A stretch of 64,000 nucleotides of DNA from Zavarzinella formosa DSM 19928 (GTDB lineage: Bacteria; Planctomycetota; Planctomycetia; Gemmatales; Gemmataceae): positions 299,315-363,314 of the forward strand of contig NZ_JH636439.1 in assembly GCF_000255705.1 (NCBI RefSeq). The letters run 5' to 3'. Positions within the stretch are counted from its first letter, which is position 1, and each line of letters begins with the position of its first letter. Positions 9,564 through 17,443 of the stretch are shown piece by piece. Under the pieces are notes generated by a model. That model made no database searches, had not been told where the DNA came from, and saw only the letters and a program-made list of their open reading frames with translations. Position numbers and translations under genes: made by a program.

Positions 9564-9733
9564 GCAAGCCAAAAACACCGACCACGGCCGAAACCGCCGC
9601 CGAACTGGCCCGCGTGCAGGCCGAACCGTTGCTGCCCATTGAGAAGCAACTGATTGCCGGAAGCCTGATTCTGGGAGTCGTCTTGTTGGGCATCCTTTAT
9701 CGGGTCAGCCAGACCTACTTCCCGACCGGCTGA
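9560..9733 (+). CDS. small single-pass membrane protein (57 aa)
   Basis: The ATG at 9560 overlaps the transporter stop codon (ATGA). The 57-residue product begins MSKPKTPTTAETAAELARVQ, continues into EPLLPIEKQLIAGS and then one strongly hydrophobic helix LILGVVLLGILY, ending in RVSQTYFPTG. The pattern is a soluble N-terminal tail plus one membrane helix. Tight coupling to the transporter suggests an accessory subunit, by analogy with the small proteins that accompany many transporters. Codon choice matches the neighbouring genes. No homologue is recognised. Confidence 0.65.
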   Translation: MSKPKTPTTAETAAELARVQAEPLLPIEKQLIAGSLILGVVLLGILYRVSQTYFPTG

Positions 9734-9771
9734 CCCCAAACCTCTCGAAAACAGGCTTTGTTGGTCATTAA

Positions 9772-9796
9772 GGCCGGCAAAGCCCGGCCATGTCTT
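9772..9796 (+). terminator. probable intrinsic terminator after the transporter pair
   Basis: GGCCGG at 9772-9777 pairs with CCGGCC at 9784-9789 around a six-base loop, followed by ATGTCTTTT. The stem is short but fully GC, and the site is 39 bases after the stop of the small membrane protein gene. The T run is weak. Confidence 0.45.
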
Positions 9797-10002
9797 TTGC
9801 CATGCGTTTCCAACGGGTGTAACCATTTCACGCCATCTCAAGGCTCATTGTAAATTCCTGCCCCTCTTCTGCGATAAACTGTAAGGGAAACACCGCTGCT
9901 CCTGTAGGAATGGATGGGTGATCCGTGCGATTGGAATAAAAAAGATGGCACATACGGCACATTTTGGAGATGTTGGGCATTGCGGCTAATTCTTACCCGT
10001 GA

Positions 10003-10017
10003 TGGCATTCTCTTTGC
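10003..10017 (+). promoter_or_regulatory. candidate sigma-54 (-24/-12) promoter
   Basis: The site reads TGGCATTCTCTTTGCA. The GG and GC dinucleotides are spaced exactly as in the sigma-54 consensus TGGCAC-N5-TTGC, with one deviation (T for C at the sixth base). It lies about 110 bases upstream of the start codon at 10127, leaving a leader of about 98 bases. The rest of 9797-10126 is intergenic and holds no gene that I can see. Confidence 0.5.
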
Positions 10018-10126
10018 ATAAGTTGGGCTGTGAATATCGCCCCTTGACGCTGGCAGCCTTCATGGAATCGCGTCGTCGATTCCGTCGGCCGCCAGCCCAT
10101 CAGGACCCTTAATCGGAAAATAAACG

Positions 10127-11029
10127 ATGTATCCCATCATCCTTGGCCTTCTTTCGCTCGCCCCGGCCGAAACCCCGGTCAAACCATCCGGTCATGAGGC
10201 GACCAATCCGCTTTACAAAGAACTGCTCGAACCCGGCCTGTCCTTGGGGTCGGAGTTTAAAGCGAAACTGCCCGCCCCGACAATGACGGACGGGCTGGAT
10301 TCGGAAGCCCAGAAAATCATCATTAAGAAAGTGATCGGCACGGATTACACCTATGAGGCATTCACCCGCCAATCGGTCGTGGCTCCTCATGTGCTGAGAA
10401 TCAACAATATCACTCCTTCTGACCCGAAAGCCCCGGCCCGCAGCGTTGACACATGGTTTGTGGCCTATGGCAACTTTGGCAACGCAGATGACCAGTCGGC
10501 CATTGATCGATTCAGCAACGCGGGCAAGGACGGCGGCAAGAACGATGGCAAAGTACTCACCAAGGCTGATCTGGCCAAGCGAAAAATTGAGTTCACTGAT
10601 GCCGATGAAAAGCGGGAACGATTCGCCAACATCCGGATCGACTTCTTGGAAAAAGTCCAGATTCAGGCCACCGGCCGGGTGATGTGGAGCAAGGGTGATG
10701 ATTCCGTGATCATTGCCGCCATGATCGATCCCCGGTTCGCGGGCGATGCCGAGTTCCCCAATCAGTGGCTCCCTTTGTCCAAAGGGGCGGGCAAGCTCTC
10801 CAGCGGATCGGCTTCTCCTTACGGCGGGGCCGGTTTTTATATGAAAGTGACCAAACTGGCCGAACCGGCCGGAGCGTTGTTCATCGAACAACACGTGGTG
10901 TTCACCGAACCCACCAAATGGTTCGAGGGGGCTAACCTCCTGCGATCCAAGTTCCCGCTGGTTGTCCAAAGTCAGGTGCGGTCGCTGCGACGGGAATTGA
11001 TCAAAGAAGTGGCCGCCAACAACAAGTAA
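10127..11029 (+). CDS. hypothetical exported protein, Gemmataceae type
   Basis: A 300-residue protein with a short hydrophobic N-terminus (MYPIILGLLSLAPAETP) that may be a signal peptide. No enzyme motif is recognised. The middle (about 90-200) is rich in charged residues, with strands such as KVQIQATGRVMWSKGDDSVIIAAMIDPRF; the last third includes a beta-rich segment GGAGFYMKVTKLAEP and a basic C-terminal helix. A candidate sigma-54 promoter lies upstream, which suggests activator-dependent expression. Its stop is only eight bases from the end of the ABC/synthase operon on the other strand. Function unknown. Confidence 0.75.
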   Translation: MYPIILGLLSLAPAETPVKPSGHEATNPLYKELLEPGLSLGSEFKAKLPAPTMTDGLDSEAQKIIIKKVIGTDYTYEAFTRQSVVAPHVLRINNITPSDPKAPARSVDTWFVAYGNFGNADDQSAIDRFSNAGKDGGKNDGKVLTKADLAKRKIEFTDADEKRERFANIRIDFLEKVQIQATGRVMWSKGDDSVIIAAMIDPRFAGDAEFPNQWLPLSKGAGKLSSGSASPYGGAGFYMKVTKLAEPAGALFIEQHVVFTEPTKWFEGANLLRSKFPLVVQSQVRSLRRELIKEVAANNK

Positions 11030-11037
11030 ACTGTGTT

Positions 11038-11718
11038 TCAGTTGGCGACGATTTGTCCGTCACGCATCCGAATCACTCGATCAGCCCGGGCGGCCACGTC
11101 CGGGCTGTGTGTCACAATCAGCAGCGACAATCGCCGATCTCTTCGCAAATTCGTCAACAAATCAAGCACCAGCGTCGCGTTATGGGAATCCAAGTTCCCG
11201 GTTGGTTCGTCGGCCAGCAACAGAACCGGGTCGTTGGCCAGTGATCTTGCCAGCGCGATCCGCTGCCTTTCGCCGACGGACAACTGTCCCGGCCGGTGTC
11301 CGGCCCGGTGGCTCATCCCCACCAACCCCAACAATTCCTCGGCCTTGCGGGTCCGTTCCCGGCTGCCCAAAGCCCCCTCAAACATGGGAATTTGAACATT
11401 CTCCAGACTGGTGAGCGTTGGCAGCAGAAAGAAGGACTGGAAGACGAAGCCGATTTGTCTGGCGCGAAACCGATCCAAATCCCGTTGGTTCCCCAAAGGG
11501 GCCCCGCGAAAAAACACTTCACCTTTGTCCGGCCGGTCGAGCGCCCCGATGACATTGAGCAGCGTCGATTTGCCGCAACCGGACGGGCCGGTGATGGCCG
11601 TGTATTCGGCTTCCTTGATTCCGAGCGAAACACCGCCCAAGGCGCGCACCTGGCCGTCCGGGTACTGCTTGTGCAGTTGATCGGCATACAGCAAAAAGTC
11701 TTTGGGGTTCTCAGACAT
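11038..11718 (-). CDS. ABC transporter ATP-binding protein, LolD/MacB type
   Basis: 226 residues from MSENPKDFLLYADQLHK; a longer upstream reading (from 11775) is possible but lies inside the permease gene. Walker A is TGPSGCGKST, the Q-loop is in FVFQSFFLLPTLTSLENV, the signature is LSVGERQRIALAR, and Walker B plus D-loop is LLLADEPTGNLDS. The FFLLP and PTGNLD text is characteristic of the LolD/MacB/FtsE branch. The start codon sits eight bases inside the permease gene, so the two are translationally coupled. It is the last gene of the synthase operon and should energise the partner permease. Confidence 0.93.
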   Translation of the reverse strand: MSENPKDFLLYADQLHKQYPDGQVRALGGVSLGIKEAEYTAITGPSGCGKSTLLNVIGALDRPDKGEVFFRGAPLGNQRDLDRFRARQIGFVFQSFFLLPTLTSLENVQIPMFEGALGSRERTRKAEELLGLVGMSHRAGHRPGQLSVGERQRIALARSLANDPVLLLADEPTGNLDSHNATLVLDLLTNLRRDRRLSLLIVTHSPDVAARADRVIRMRDGQIVAN

Positions 11719-12868
11719 GTCGAATCGCCTCGGTGGGGAGCAATCGGGCGGCCCGGAAGGCGGGATAAGAGCCACCGAAGAGACCGATGAGAACAGCGAA
11801 CGCCGTACCCTCCATCGCCACCTTCAAAGGCACTCCTCCTTCGATGAAACCGTTCACCTTCGGGAACAACGCAAGAACATAGGTGGCGGCAAACGCCCCG
11901 ATGGTTCCCAAAACCGCCGCCGACAGGGCCAATATCACCGATTCACCGAGGATCATTTTCACCACCCGGCGACGCGGCCAGCCAATGGCCCGCAGAATGC
12001 CGATTTCTTGTGTTCGCTCCAGAACAGACATCACCATTGTGTTCAACATGCTGATGACGCCAATGAGCATGCCGATGACCGACACCATCCATGCCATCGC
12101 CCGCACCACCTTGAGTTGGGAAACACTGTCCACATAGCTTTGCGTGGTCTGGGCGGAAAGTTTGGCGGGCTTTCCGGTGGAGTCTGTCAGGGCATTCACC
12201 TGCTGGCGGATCGCTTCGACCGAACTGTTGGGATCGTTGTGCGATTTCTCTACTCGCATGGAGAAACCAGTCACCTTGCCCGGCCGGGCCATCATTCGTT
12301 GCACTTCGTCCAGCGGAAGCGCGGCCGATCCGTTTTCAAAGACAACAAAACTCTGATACACACCGACCACTTCAAATGGCTCGCCTTGAATGGTGACCTT
12401 GTCGCCAACGCCTTTGCCCATGCTTTCGGAAAGGGTCAGGCCGAGCATCGCCTTGCCATGATCTCCGGCCAGCAGTCGCCGGCCGGAGAGGATCTTGATG
12501 TCCTCATAAACAAAGTTGTCCGCCGGCCAGCCTTGGACGAGGACGTTGATGCTGGTTCCGCTGTCGCGGGTGATCTCGATCAACTCGACCATTGCGGGGG
12601 AGACTTCTTTCACGCCGGGAATCTGACGCACTTGGTCGATGAGCTTTTCATCAATTTCGCTGGCGAGTTGGTCGGTTTTGCCAGCCGAGGTCACGACGAG
12701 ATCGACCCCTCGCCGTGCCAGTGAATCGGTGATGGAATGCTCGACATTTTCACTGATGCCAAGCAGGGCGATCATGCTGCCGACGGAGACGGCCAGACCG
12801 ATCACAGTCAGGGCGGTGCGCACCGGCCTCCGGGTCAGATTTTTCAAAACGAACGTCACAAAATACAT
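11711..12868 (-). CDS. MacB/FtsX-family ABC transporter permease
   Basis: 385 residues from MYFVTFVLKNLTRRPVRTAL; a longer upstream reading would overlap the hydrolase gene and lacks family similarity. One N-terminal helix (ALTVIGLAVSVGSMIALLGI) is followed by a large periplasmic MacB-PCD domain (about 50-230) and then three C-terminal helices of the FtsX fold, including the QEIGILRAIGWPRRRVVKMI coupling segment and the ending PAFRAARLLPTEAIRH. Such transporters extract lipids or lipoproteins or export small molecules. Its place at the end of the synthase operon suggests export of the product. Confidence 0.9.
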   Translation of the reverse strand: MYFVTFVLKNLTRRPVRTALTVIGLAVSVGSMIALLGISENVEHSITDSLARRGVDLVVTSAGKTDQLASEIDEKLIDQVRQIPGVKEVSPAMVELIEITRDSGTSINVLVQGWPADNFVYEDIKILSGRRLLAGDHGKAMLGLTLSESMGKGVGDKVTIQGEPFEVVGVYQSFVVFENGSAALPLDEVQRMMARPGKVTGFSMRVEKSHNDPNSSVEAIRQQVNALTDSTGKPAKLSAQTTQSYVDSVSQLKVVRAMAWMVSVIGMLIGVISMLNTMVMSVLERTQEIGILRAIGWPRRRVVKMILGESVILALSAAVLGTIGAFAATYVLALFPKVNGFIEGGVPLKVAMEGTAFAVLIGLFGGSYPAFRAARLLPTEAIRHV

Positions 12869-12887
12869 GTCGTTCCCAATTCGACCG

Positions 12888-13745
12888 TCAACCAATGTTG
12901 GATTGTTGCCCGCCCGCCATGCGCCGAAGATGCCGTTGAACGGCATCCGTAAACGCGGGAGTGTTCTCCACCATCGCCAGGTGTTTCGCACCGGGGATGA
13001 TTTCCGTTTCGCATTGTGGCAGGTTTGCCTTAAGCCAGTCGCAAGTGGCGAGGAACGGGGAGAATTCATCGTACAGAGCCGCGACGGGTTGGCGCACTCC
13101 GGCGATCTTCCCGGCCGTCAACCCGGCTTCAGTCAGCACGTCGTTGCCGCATGTCGTCTCGGCGAGTTTGGGAAGTTGTCGCAACCAACCCTGGCCGAAC
13201 ACGCCCACTTTTTGTTCCAATGTCTTCATTTGCGAAGGGGACAAGTCGGCCGCCGAGCAGAACAATCGGTTGAAATCAACGATTTCGCCAAGGTCCACAT
13301 CGACCGAAGAGAACGTCTCCCGAAGATCGGCCCAGATGTTCATCCGGCCAAAGTTCGGCTCGATGTCACGCAGGCCCGGAAAAAAGGAGTCTGACAAAAT
13401 GACGCCCGCGACTCGTTCCGGCGACGAGATGGCCGCGTGCATTCCGACGACCCCGCCGAAACTGTGGCCGACGAGGATCGCTGGTTTCAACCCAAGCGAT
13501 TCGTGAAGACTCTTGAAGTCTTCGGCCATGTCGCGGGAAGTATAACCTGTCGGCGGTCGTTCACTGAAGCCGTGGCCGCGGAAATCGTACAGCGTGACCC
13601 GGAATTGGGTCGCCAAGGTTTCCACCAACCCGGTGAACATCCAGACGGCCAGATTGCTGGTGACGGCGTGGAGCAACACCACATCCGGTCCTTCGCCGGA
13701 TTGCTGGTAATGAAATCTGATCCCGTTCGCCTGAACTTCCGGCAT
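12888..13745 (-). CDS. alpha/beta-fold hydrolase
   Basis: 285 residues. The nucleophile elbow is LVGHSFGGVVG, the oxyanion region is VVLLHAVTSNLAVW (with HAV instead of the usual HGF or HGx), and the catalytic His is probably in PGAKHLAMVEN near residue 260. The DFRGHGFSERPP loop is also typical. There is no signal peptide. The gene starts 12 bases after the acyl carrier protein gene and ends 19 bases before the permease gene, inside the synthase operon. A thioesterase-like role in releasing or editing the acyl product is a fair inference, but the substrate is not shown by sequence. Confidence 0.88.
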   Translation of the reverse strand: MPEVQANGIRFHYQQSGEGPDVVLLHAVTSNLAVWMFTGLVETLATQFRVTLYDFRGHGFSERPPTGYTSRDMAEDFKSLHESLGLKPAILVGHSFGGVVGMHAAISSPERVAGVILSDSFFPGLRDIEPNFGRMNIWADLRETFSSVDVDLGEIVDFNRLFCSAADLSPSQMKTLEQKVGVFGQGWLRQLPKLAETTCGNDVLTEAGLTAGKIAGVRQPVAALYDEFSPFLATCDWLKANLPQCETEIIPGAKHLAMVENTPAFTDAVQRHLRRMAGGQQSNIG

Positions 13746-13757
13746 CTGTGTCCTTAA

Positions 13758-14039
13758 TCATCCCACTTGTTGGTGCAGGAATGATACGATTTCACCCAAC
13801 TCCAAATCTTTGGCCCCGCGATCCCGCAGGGTGATGAGCAATGCCCCGAACGGGAGTTTGCGGCCGTAATATCCTTCCAATTTTTCCGCAAGCACGACAA
13901 ACTCAATGGAGGCCAGGCCAATGTCGCCAAAGAGCAGAGTGTCGGGACCGACCGGGCCGGAATATTCTCGGTCGGGGAATGTTCGGGCCATCACTTCTTG
14001 AAGATCTTCGTAAATCGCCTCCACAGATCGGCCGGTCAT
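13758..14039 (-). CDS. stand-alone acyl carrier protein
   Basis: 93 residues from MTGRSVEAIYEDLQEVMART. The phosphopantetheine attachment Ser is in DIGLASIEFVVLAEKLE, at the start of helix II as in the ACP family (the usual text is DSL, here ASI). The ATG at 14039 overlaps the stop of the preceding synthase gene as ATGA; an alternative ATG five codons upstream is less likely. The C-terminus ends in a helix EIVSFLHQQVG. It supplies an extra carrier in trans to the synthase encoded upstream, perhaps for a starter unit or for the off-loading step. Confidence 0.88.
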   Translation of the reverse strand: MTGRSVEAIYEDLQEVMARTFPDREYSGPVGPDTLLFGDIGLASIEFVVLAEKLEGYYGRKLPFGALLITLRDRGAKDLELGEIVSFLHQQVG

Positions 14040-17000
14040 CTGGCTTCCTCGCATGTGGTGGTCGCCACCACCAAGCCCTTTTGCCGGGCCGTCTGAACGG
14101 AGACTTGTTTGCCGACACTTGGGAATTTCGCCGAAAGTCCGGCGGATAGTTCAACAACCGCTTTCCCGGTGTTCACATCCACTTTTGCAGTCAATCCTTC
14201 TTCGGCAATTCGCAAGGCATCCGCGACAGACCGAATAGCGGCCGAGGCGAGGAGATTCTTAATGTCTGACTTCTCCTTGGGAACAACCAGCAAAGCGATG
14301 CCGACACGCGGAGCAAACGCCGAGAATGCGGCCACTTTTCCGTCAGCCATCGCCACCGTGACCGGCGACAGCGGTTCCGGGCCGGGATTGCCCCGAGGCC
14401 GGGCGACAAACCGGTCGTCAGAGTCCACATCAATCTCGATGTCGGCCGGGTACAAAGCCTCGCCATGCTTCTCGTTCCAGGCGGCCCGCACGGCATCTTT
14501 TGCCAGCATCCGGCCGAAGAACCAATCGTTGAGTCCGGCATCGGTCCCGGTCCAGTCATTGAACTCGGCAAGTTCGCGCGGCGTCATCGTCACGCGAGCC
14601 GCCGCCGCTCGCAACACGGGTTGTTTGAGGTCGGGCGGCAGTTCCAGAGAATAGCAGCGTTGCGGCTGGGCTTTCCCCTGTTCATCAAGTCTTGATGCAG
14701 GCGGAGGACAGGCTTCCGGCCAGTCATCACTCAGGAAGTATTCATCCTTCGGGCCAAAGAAATTGACGTGGCCGAACGGCAGATAAAACCGCCAATAACC
14801 GGCCCCTGCCATTCGCAGCCAAAGCCGCTTATCCGGCGAGAAGATCTCCAGCCCATGCCGGAAATGCCGGGCCGATTCTTGCTCGTTGTGACCGCGAATC
14901 AAACACATTCCGCCGACGGCCGGGGGCGGGCCGTAGAAATCGATCCGAGCCACCTCGAAGGGAAGCAGGATTCGCCCGGTCCAGTCCGGTTGTTCGAGGT
15001 GCCACGCCCCAAAAATGTGCATGGCCGCATCGACCAGCGCCGGTTCGATCACGACTTCCGGGTCGGGATTGGAGCGCAGCCAACGATCCCGCGGCTGTAC
15101 TTCCAGCGTTCCTTCAATGCCTTCGTTGCCCGCGCGGTCCAGCGTCCGAATCATTTGAAAAATCGGGCCGTGGAACATGTTTCGCCGCAACACCTCAACC
15201 GAGACTTTGCAAGGTTGTTCGGCCGTGAGCGGAAACGGGGGCATCGTCGGCGGTTCGGGATATTCGTCCGCGAGGACAATCACCGCCTCGGAGGCGACTT
15301 TGTTCGCCCCGTCCCGCATAAACGAATTGCCGAGGTCACGAATGTCGGCTCGAACTTCGACCACGCCGGATGAATCATCGGACGAGAGAACCGACGCCCG
15401 GATCTCCAGTGTCGTCGGCTTGGGGTCGAACGGCAGCCATCGAGAAAGCCGGACATTTTTGATCGCCACGACGACTTTGCCGGGAACAAGCGTCGAGGCG
15501 GCCTCGGCCATCGCCTCCAGGCTGAACGTCATTGGCAAAACAGGAAGCCCGTTCTGTCGCGGATCAACCCGGCTGACTTCCCGGCCGCCCAATGTGTGAT
15601 CGTCCGCGTATCGGTCTTCGGTTTCATCCAAAACGCGGCGGGCCATCAACTCATGCCCCGGAACATGATGCTCAATGCGGCCCAGCAGCGCATACGACGG
15701 GCTTCGTTCCGGCGTTTCCGGAACATGATGTTCGACGTGCCCCAACAAAGCATACGATTCGAGTGATTCCGGTTCGACTGGCTCGGTGAATTCGGCCTCA
15801 AACACTCTGGCAATATCGATGGCGCTCGGTTCTCCCGCCTTGCGGCCATGCAGGAACGCCATCATCACGTCTTGCTGGACATCAAGGAATTGCTCCATCG
15901 AATCCAGATAAGACCCCATCACGAAAGCGGAGGCATTCGACGAAATCTCCTCGTCGAAATCCACCGGCAACGGAGGTTGTTCAAACTGTTCGGCAATCCG
16001 GTTGACGGGAGCGAACAAATGATCGATTTGTTCCGTCACCCGCCGCTCGTACAAGTGGTCGAGATTGAGGGGGACATGGTGCGCCGCCAATTGGGCGACC
16101 AGATGGTTGATCTGGGTCGGTCCCGAGCGTCGTGAGGTGTTCGCGGGCAAGGCGGCAAACGGCTTGCCTCGCAGAATGTCCTCGACAAAGGCGGACAGAT
16201 TGCCGCGAGGGCCAGCCTCGACAAACAGGCGAATCCCGTCCGCGTGCATCGTCTCGATGAGTTTGGTGAATTCAACCGGTGAAACCCAATGATCGACCGC
16301 CAGACGACGAATCGCATCCGGCTGGTCCGGGAATCGTTGCCCGGTGCTGCCGCTGTAAACGGGAATGGGTGGTTTTACGAACGGAATGCCTTGAAAAAGT
16401 TCCCGGAACGGAGGCATCCACGGTTCAAACAACGGCGTGTGATAAGGGCGGTTGAATGGCAACCGCTCGCAAATCAAACTGCGTTCCCGCAGTTTTTCTT
16501 CAATCGCCGCGACCAAGTGGGTCGGTCCGACCGCGACGCATTGATGCGGGCAATTGTCCATCGCCACGATCACGGCCCCGCCCGCCACATTCGCCGCGAT
16601 CTCTTTCACAACGCCGCCGCCCGCCCCGACGGCCACAAGGGCGACATCAACTCCGGTGGCTTCATCTTCCTGCCGTTGCATCAGATCCTGAATCATCGAC
16701 AAACGACTGCTAAAATCATTTATCTCCGGAATCGCTCCAGAGGCGACCAACGCCGCCAGTTCGCCGGCGCTATGCCCGGCGATGGCCGATGCCGGAACCC
16801 GAAGGTTGCGGAGAATTCTCTCCAAAACCAGATCGCCGATCAGCACGCCCAAGATTGACGGACCAAGCTTTCGCAGTTCCGTTTCCGCGAAAGCTTTTTC
16901 CGCTTCGCTGGCATCGGCGGCGGGATGAATGATCCGGCGCAAGGATTGGTCCGGCCGGCCTGAATCTTTCGCGATCTGGTCACAAATCGCAAATGTTTCC

Positions 17001-17440
17001 TCAACCTCCGGGAAAGGCTCGCACAGGTCGGCCATCATCCCCATGTATTGCGCGCCTTCGCCGGGAAAGAGCAACGCGAGGTTTCCCGGCACATACAGAG
17101 GCTGTTCAAAAAAGTAGATGCCCGCCGCATCCCGGATTTGCTGGCAGGCCGGATCGGCGAGCCGCCCCATTGCCCGGCCCAGTTTTTTTTGCGCGTCCTC
17201 GGAGGTGCTGGCGACAAATGACAATCTCGCCTTGCCGTCCCCCAGATTCCGGGCGAGCGTCAACGCGAGCGATGGCAAACTGACGGAAGGATGTTCGTCA
17301 AGAAAACTTGACAGGGCGCGCGCCCTGTCAAGAAGGTCGGCCCGGTCATGGCCGTCCAAAATAATCACTTCGGAATCCCATCCCCCGGCGGACGACACGG
17401 CGGTCGCGCGTGAGGGACGGATACGTTCAATGGTGTTCAT
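14036..17440 (-). CDS. multidomain synthase 2: acyltransferase, dehydratase and PPTase-like domains
   Basis: 1134 residues. An acyltransferase domain occupies about 115-430, with NLALLFPGEGAQYMGMM and the active Ser in AIAGHSAGELAAL. A helix with DSMEQFLDVQQDVMMAFLHG near 515 resembles a similar helix in synthase 1. A double-hotdog dehydratase follows: the catalytic His is in YADDHTLGG (about 614) with an unusual insertion before LPVLPMTF, and the Asp is in EPALVDAAMHIFG (about 802). The last 170 residues look like a 4'-phosphopantetheinyl transferase, with WFFGRMLAKDAVRAAW and a preceding acidic-free region; the magnesium-binding acidic pair was not clearly identified, so activity is uncertain. 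It starts three bases after synthase 1 ends. The set resembles PfaB/PfaC/PfaE parts of polyunsaturated fatty acid-type synthases in a new arrangement. Confidence 0.85.
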   Translation of the reverse strand: MNTIERIRPSRATAVSSAGGWDSEVIILDGHDRADLLDRARALSSFLDEHPSVSLPSLALTLARNLGDGKARLSFVASTSEDAQKKLGRAMGRLADPACQQIRDAAGIYFFEQPLYVPGNLALLFPGEGAQYMGMMADLCEPFPEVEETFAICDQIAKDSGRPDQSLRRIIHPAADASEAEKAFAETELRKLGPSILGVLIGDLVLERILRNLRVPASAIAGHSAGELAALVASGAIPEINDFSSRLSMIQDLMQRQEDEATGVDVALVAVGAGGGVVKEIAANVAGGAVIVAMDNCPHQCVAVGPTHLVAAIEEKLRERSLICERLPFNRPYHTPLFEPWMPPFRELFQGIPFVKPPIPVYSGSTGQRFPDQPDAIRRLAVDHWVSPVEFTKLIETMHADGIRLFVEAGPRGNLSAFVEDILRGKPFAALPANTSRRSGPTQINHLVAQLAAHHVPLNLDHLYERRVTEQIDHLFAPVNRIAEQFEQPPLPVDFDEEISSNASAFVMGSYLDSMEQFLDVQQDVMMAFLHGRKAGEPSAIDIARVFEAEFTEPVEPESLESYALLGHVEHHVPETPERSPSYALLGRIEHHVPGHELMARRVLDETEDRYADDHTLGGREVSRVDPRQNGLPVLPMTFSLEAMAEAASTLVPGKVVVAIKNVRLSRWLPFDPKPTTLEIRASVLSSDDSSGVVEVRADIRDLGNSFMRDGANKVASEAVIVLADEYPEPPTMPPFPLTAEQPCKVSVEVLRRNMFHGPIFQMIRTLDRAGNEGIEGTLEVQPRDRWLRSNPDPEVVIEPALVDAAMHIFGAWHLEQPDWTGRILLPFEVARIDFYGPPPAVGGMCLIRGHNEQESARHFRHGLEIFSPDKRLWLRMAGAGYWRFYLPFGHVNFFGPKDEYFLSDDWPEACPPPASRLDEQGKAQPQRCYSLELPPDLKQPVLRAAAARVTMTPRELAEFNDWTGTDAGLNDWFFGRMLAKDAVRAAWNEKHGEALYPADIEIDVDSDDRFVARPRGNPGPEPLSPVTVAMADGKVAAFSAFAPRVGIALLVVPKEKSDIKNLLASAAIRSVADALRIAEEGLTAKVDVNTGKAVVELSAGLSAKFPSVGKQVSVQTARQKGLVVATTTCEEAR

Positions 17441-17443
17441 GCT

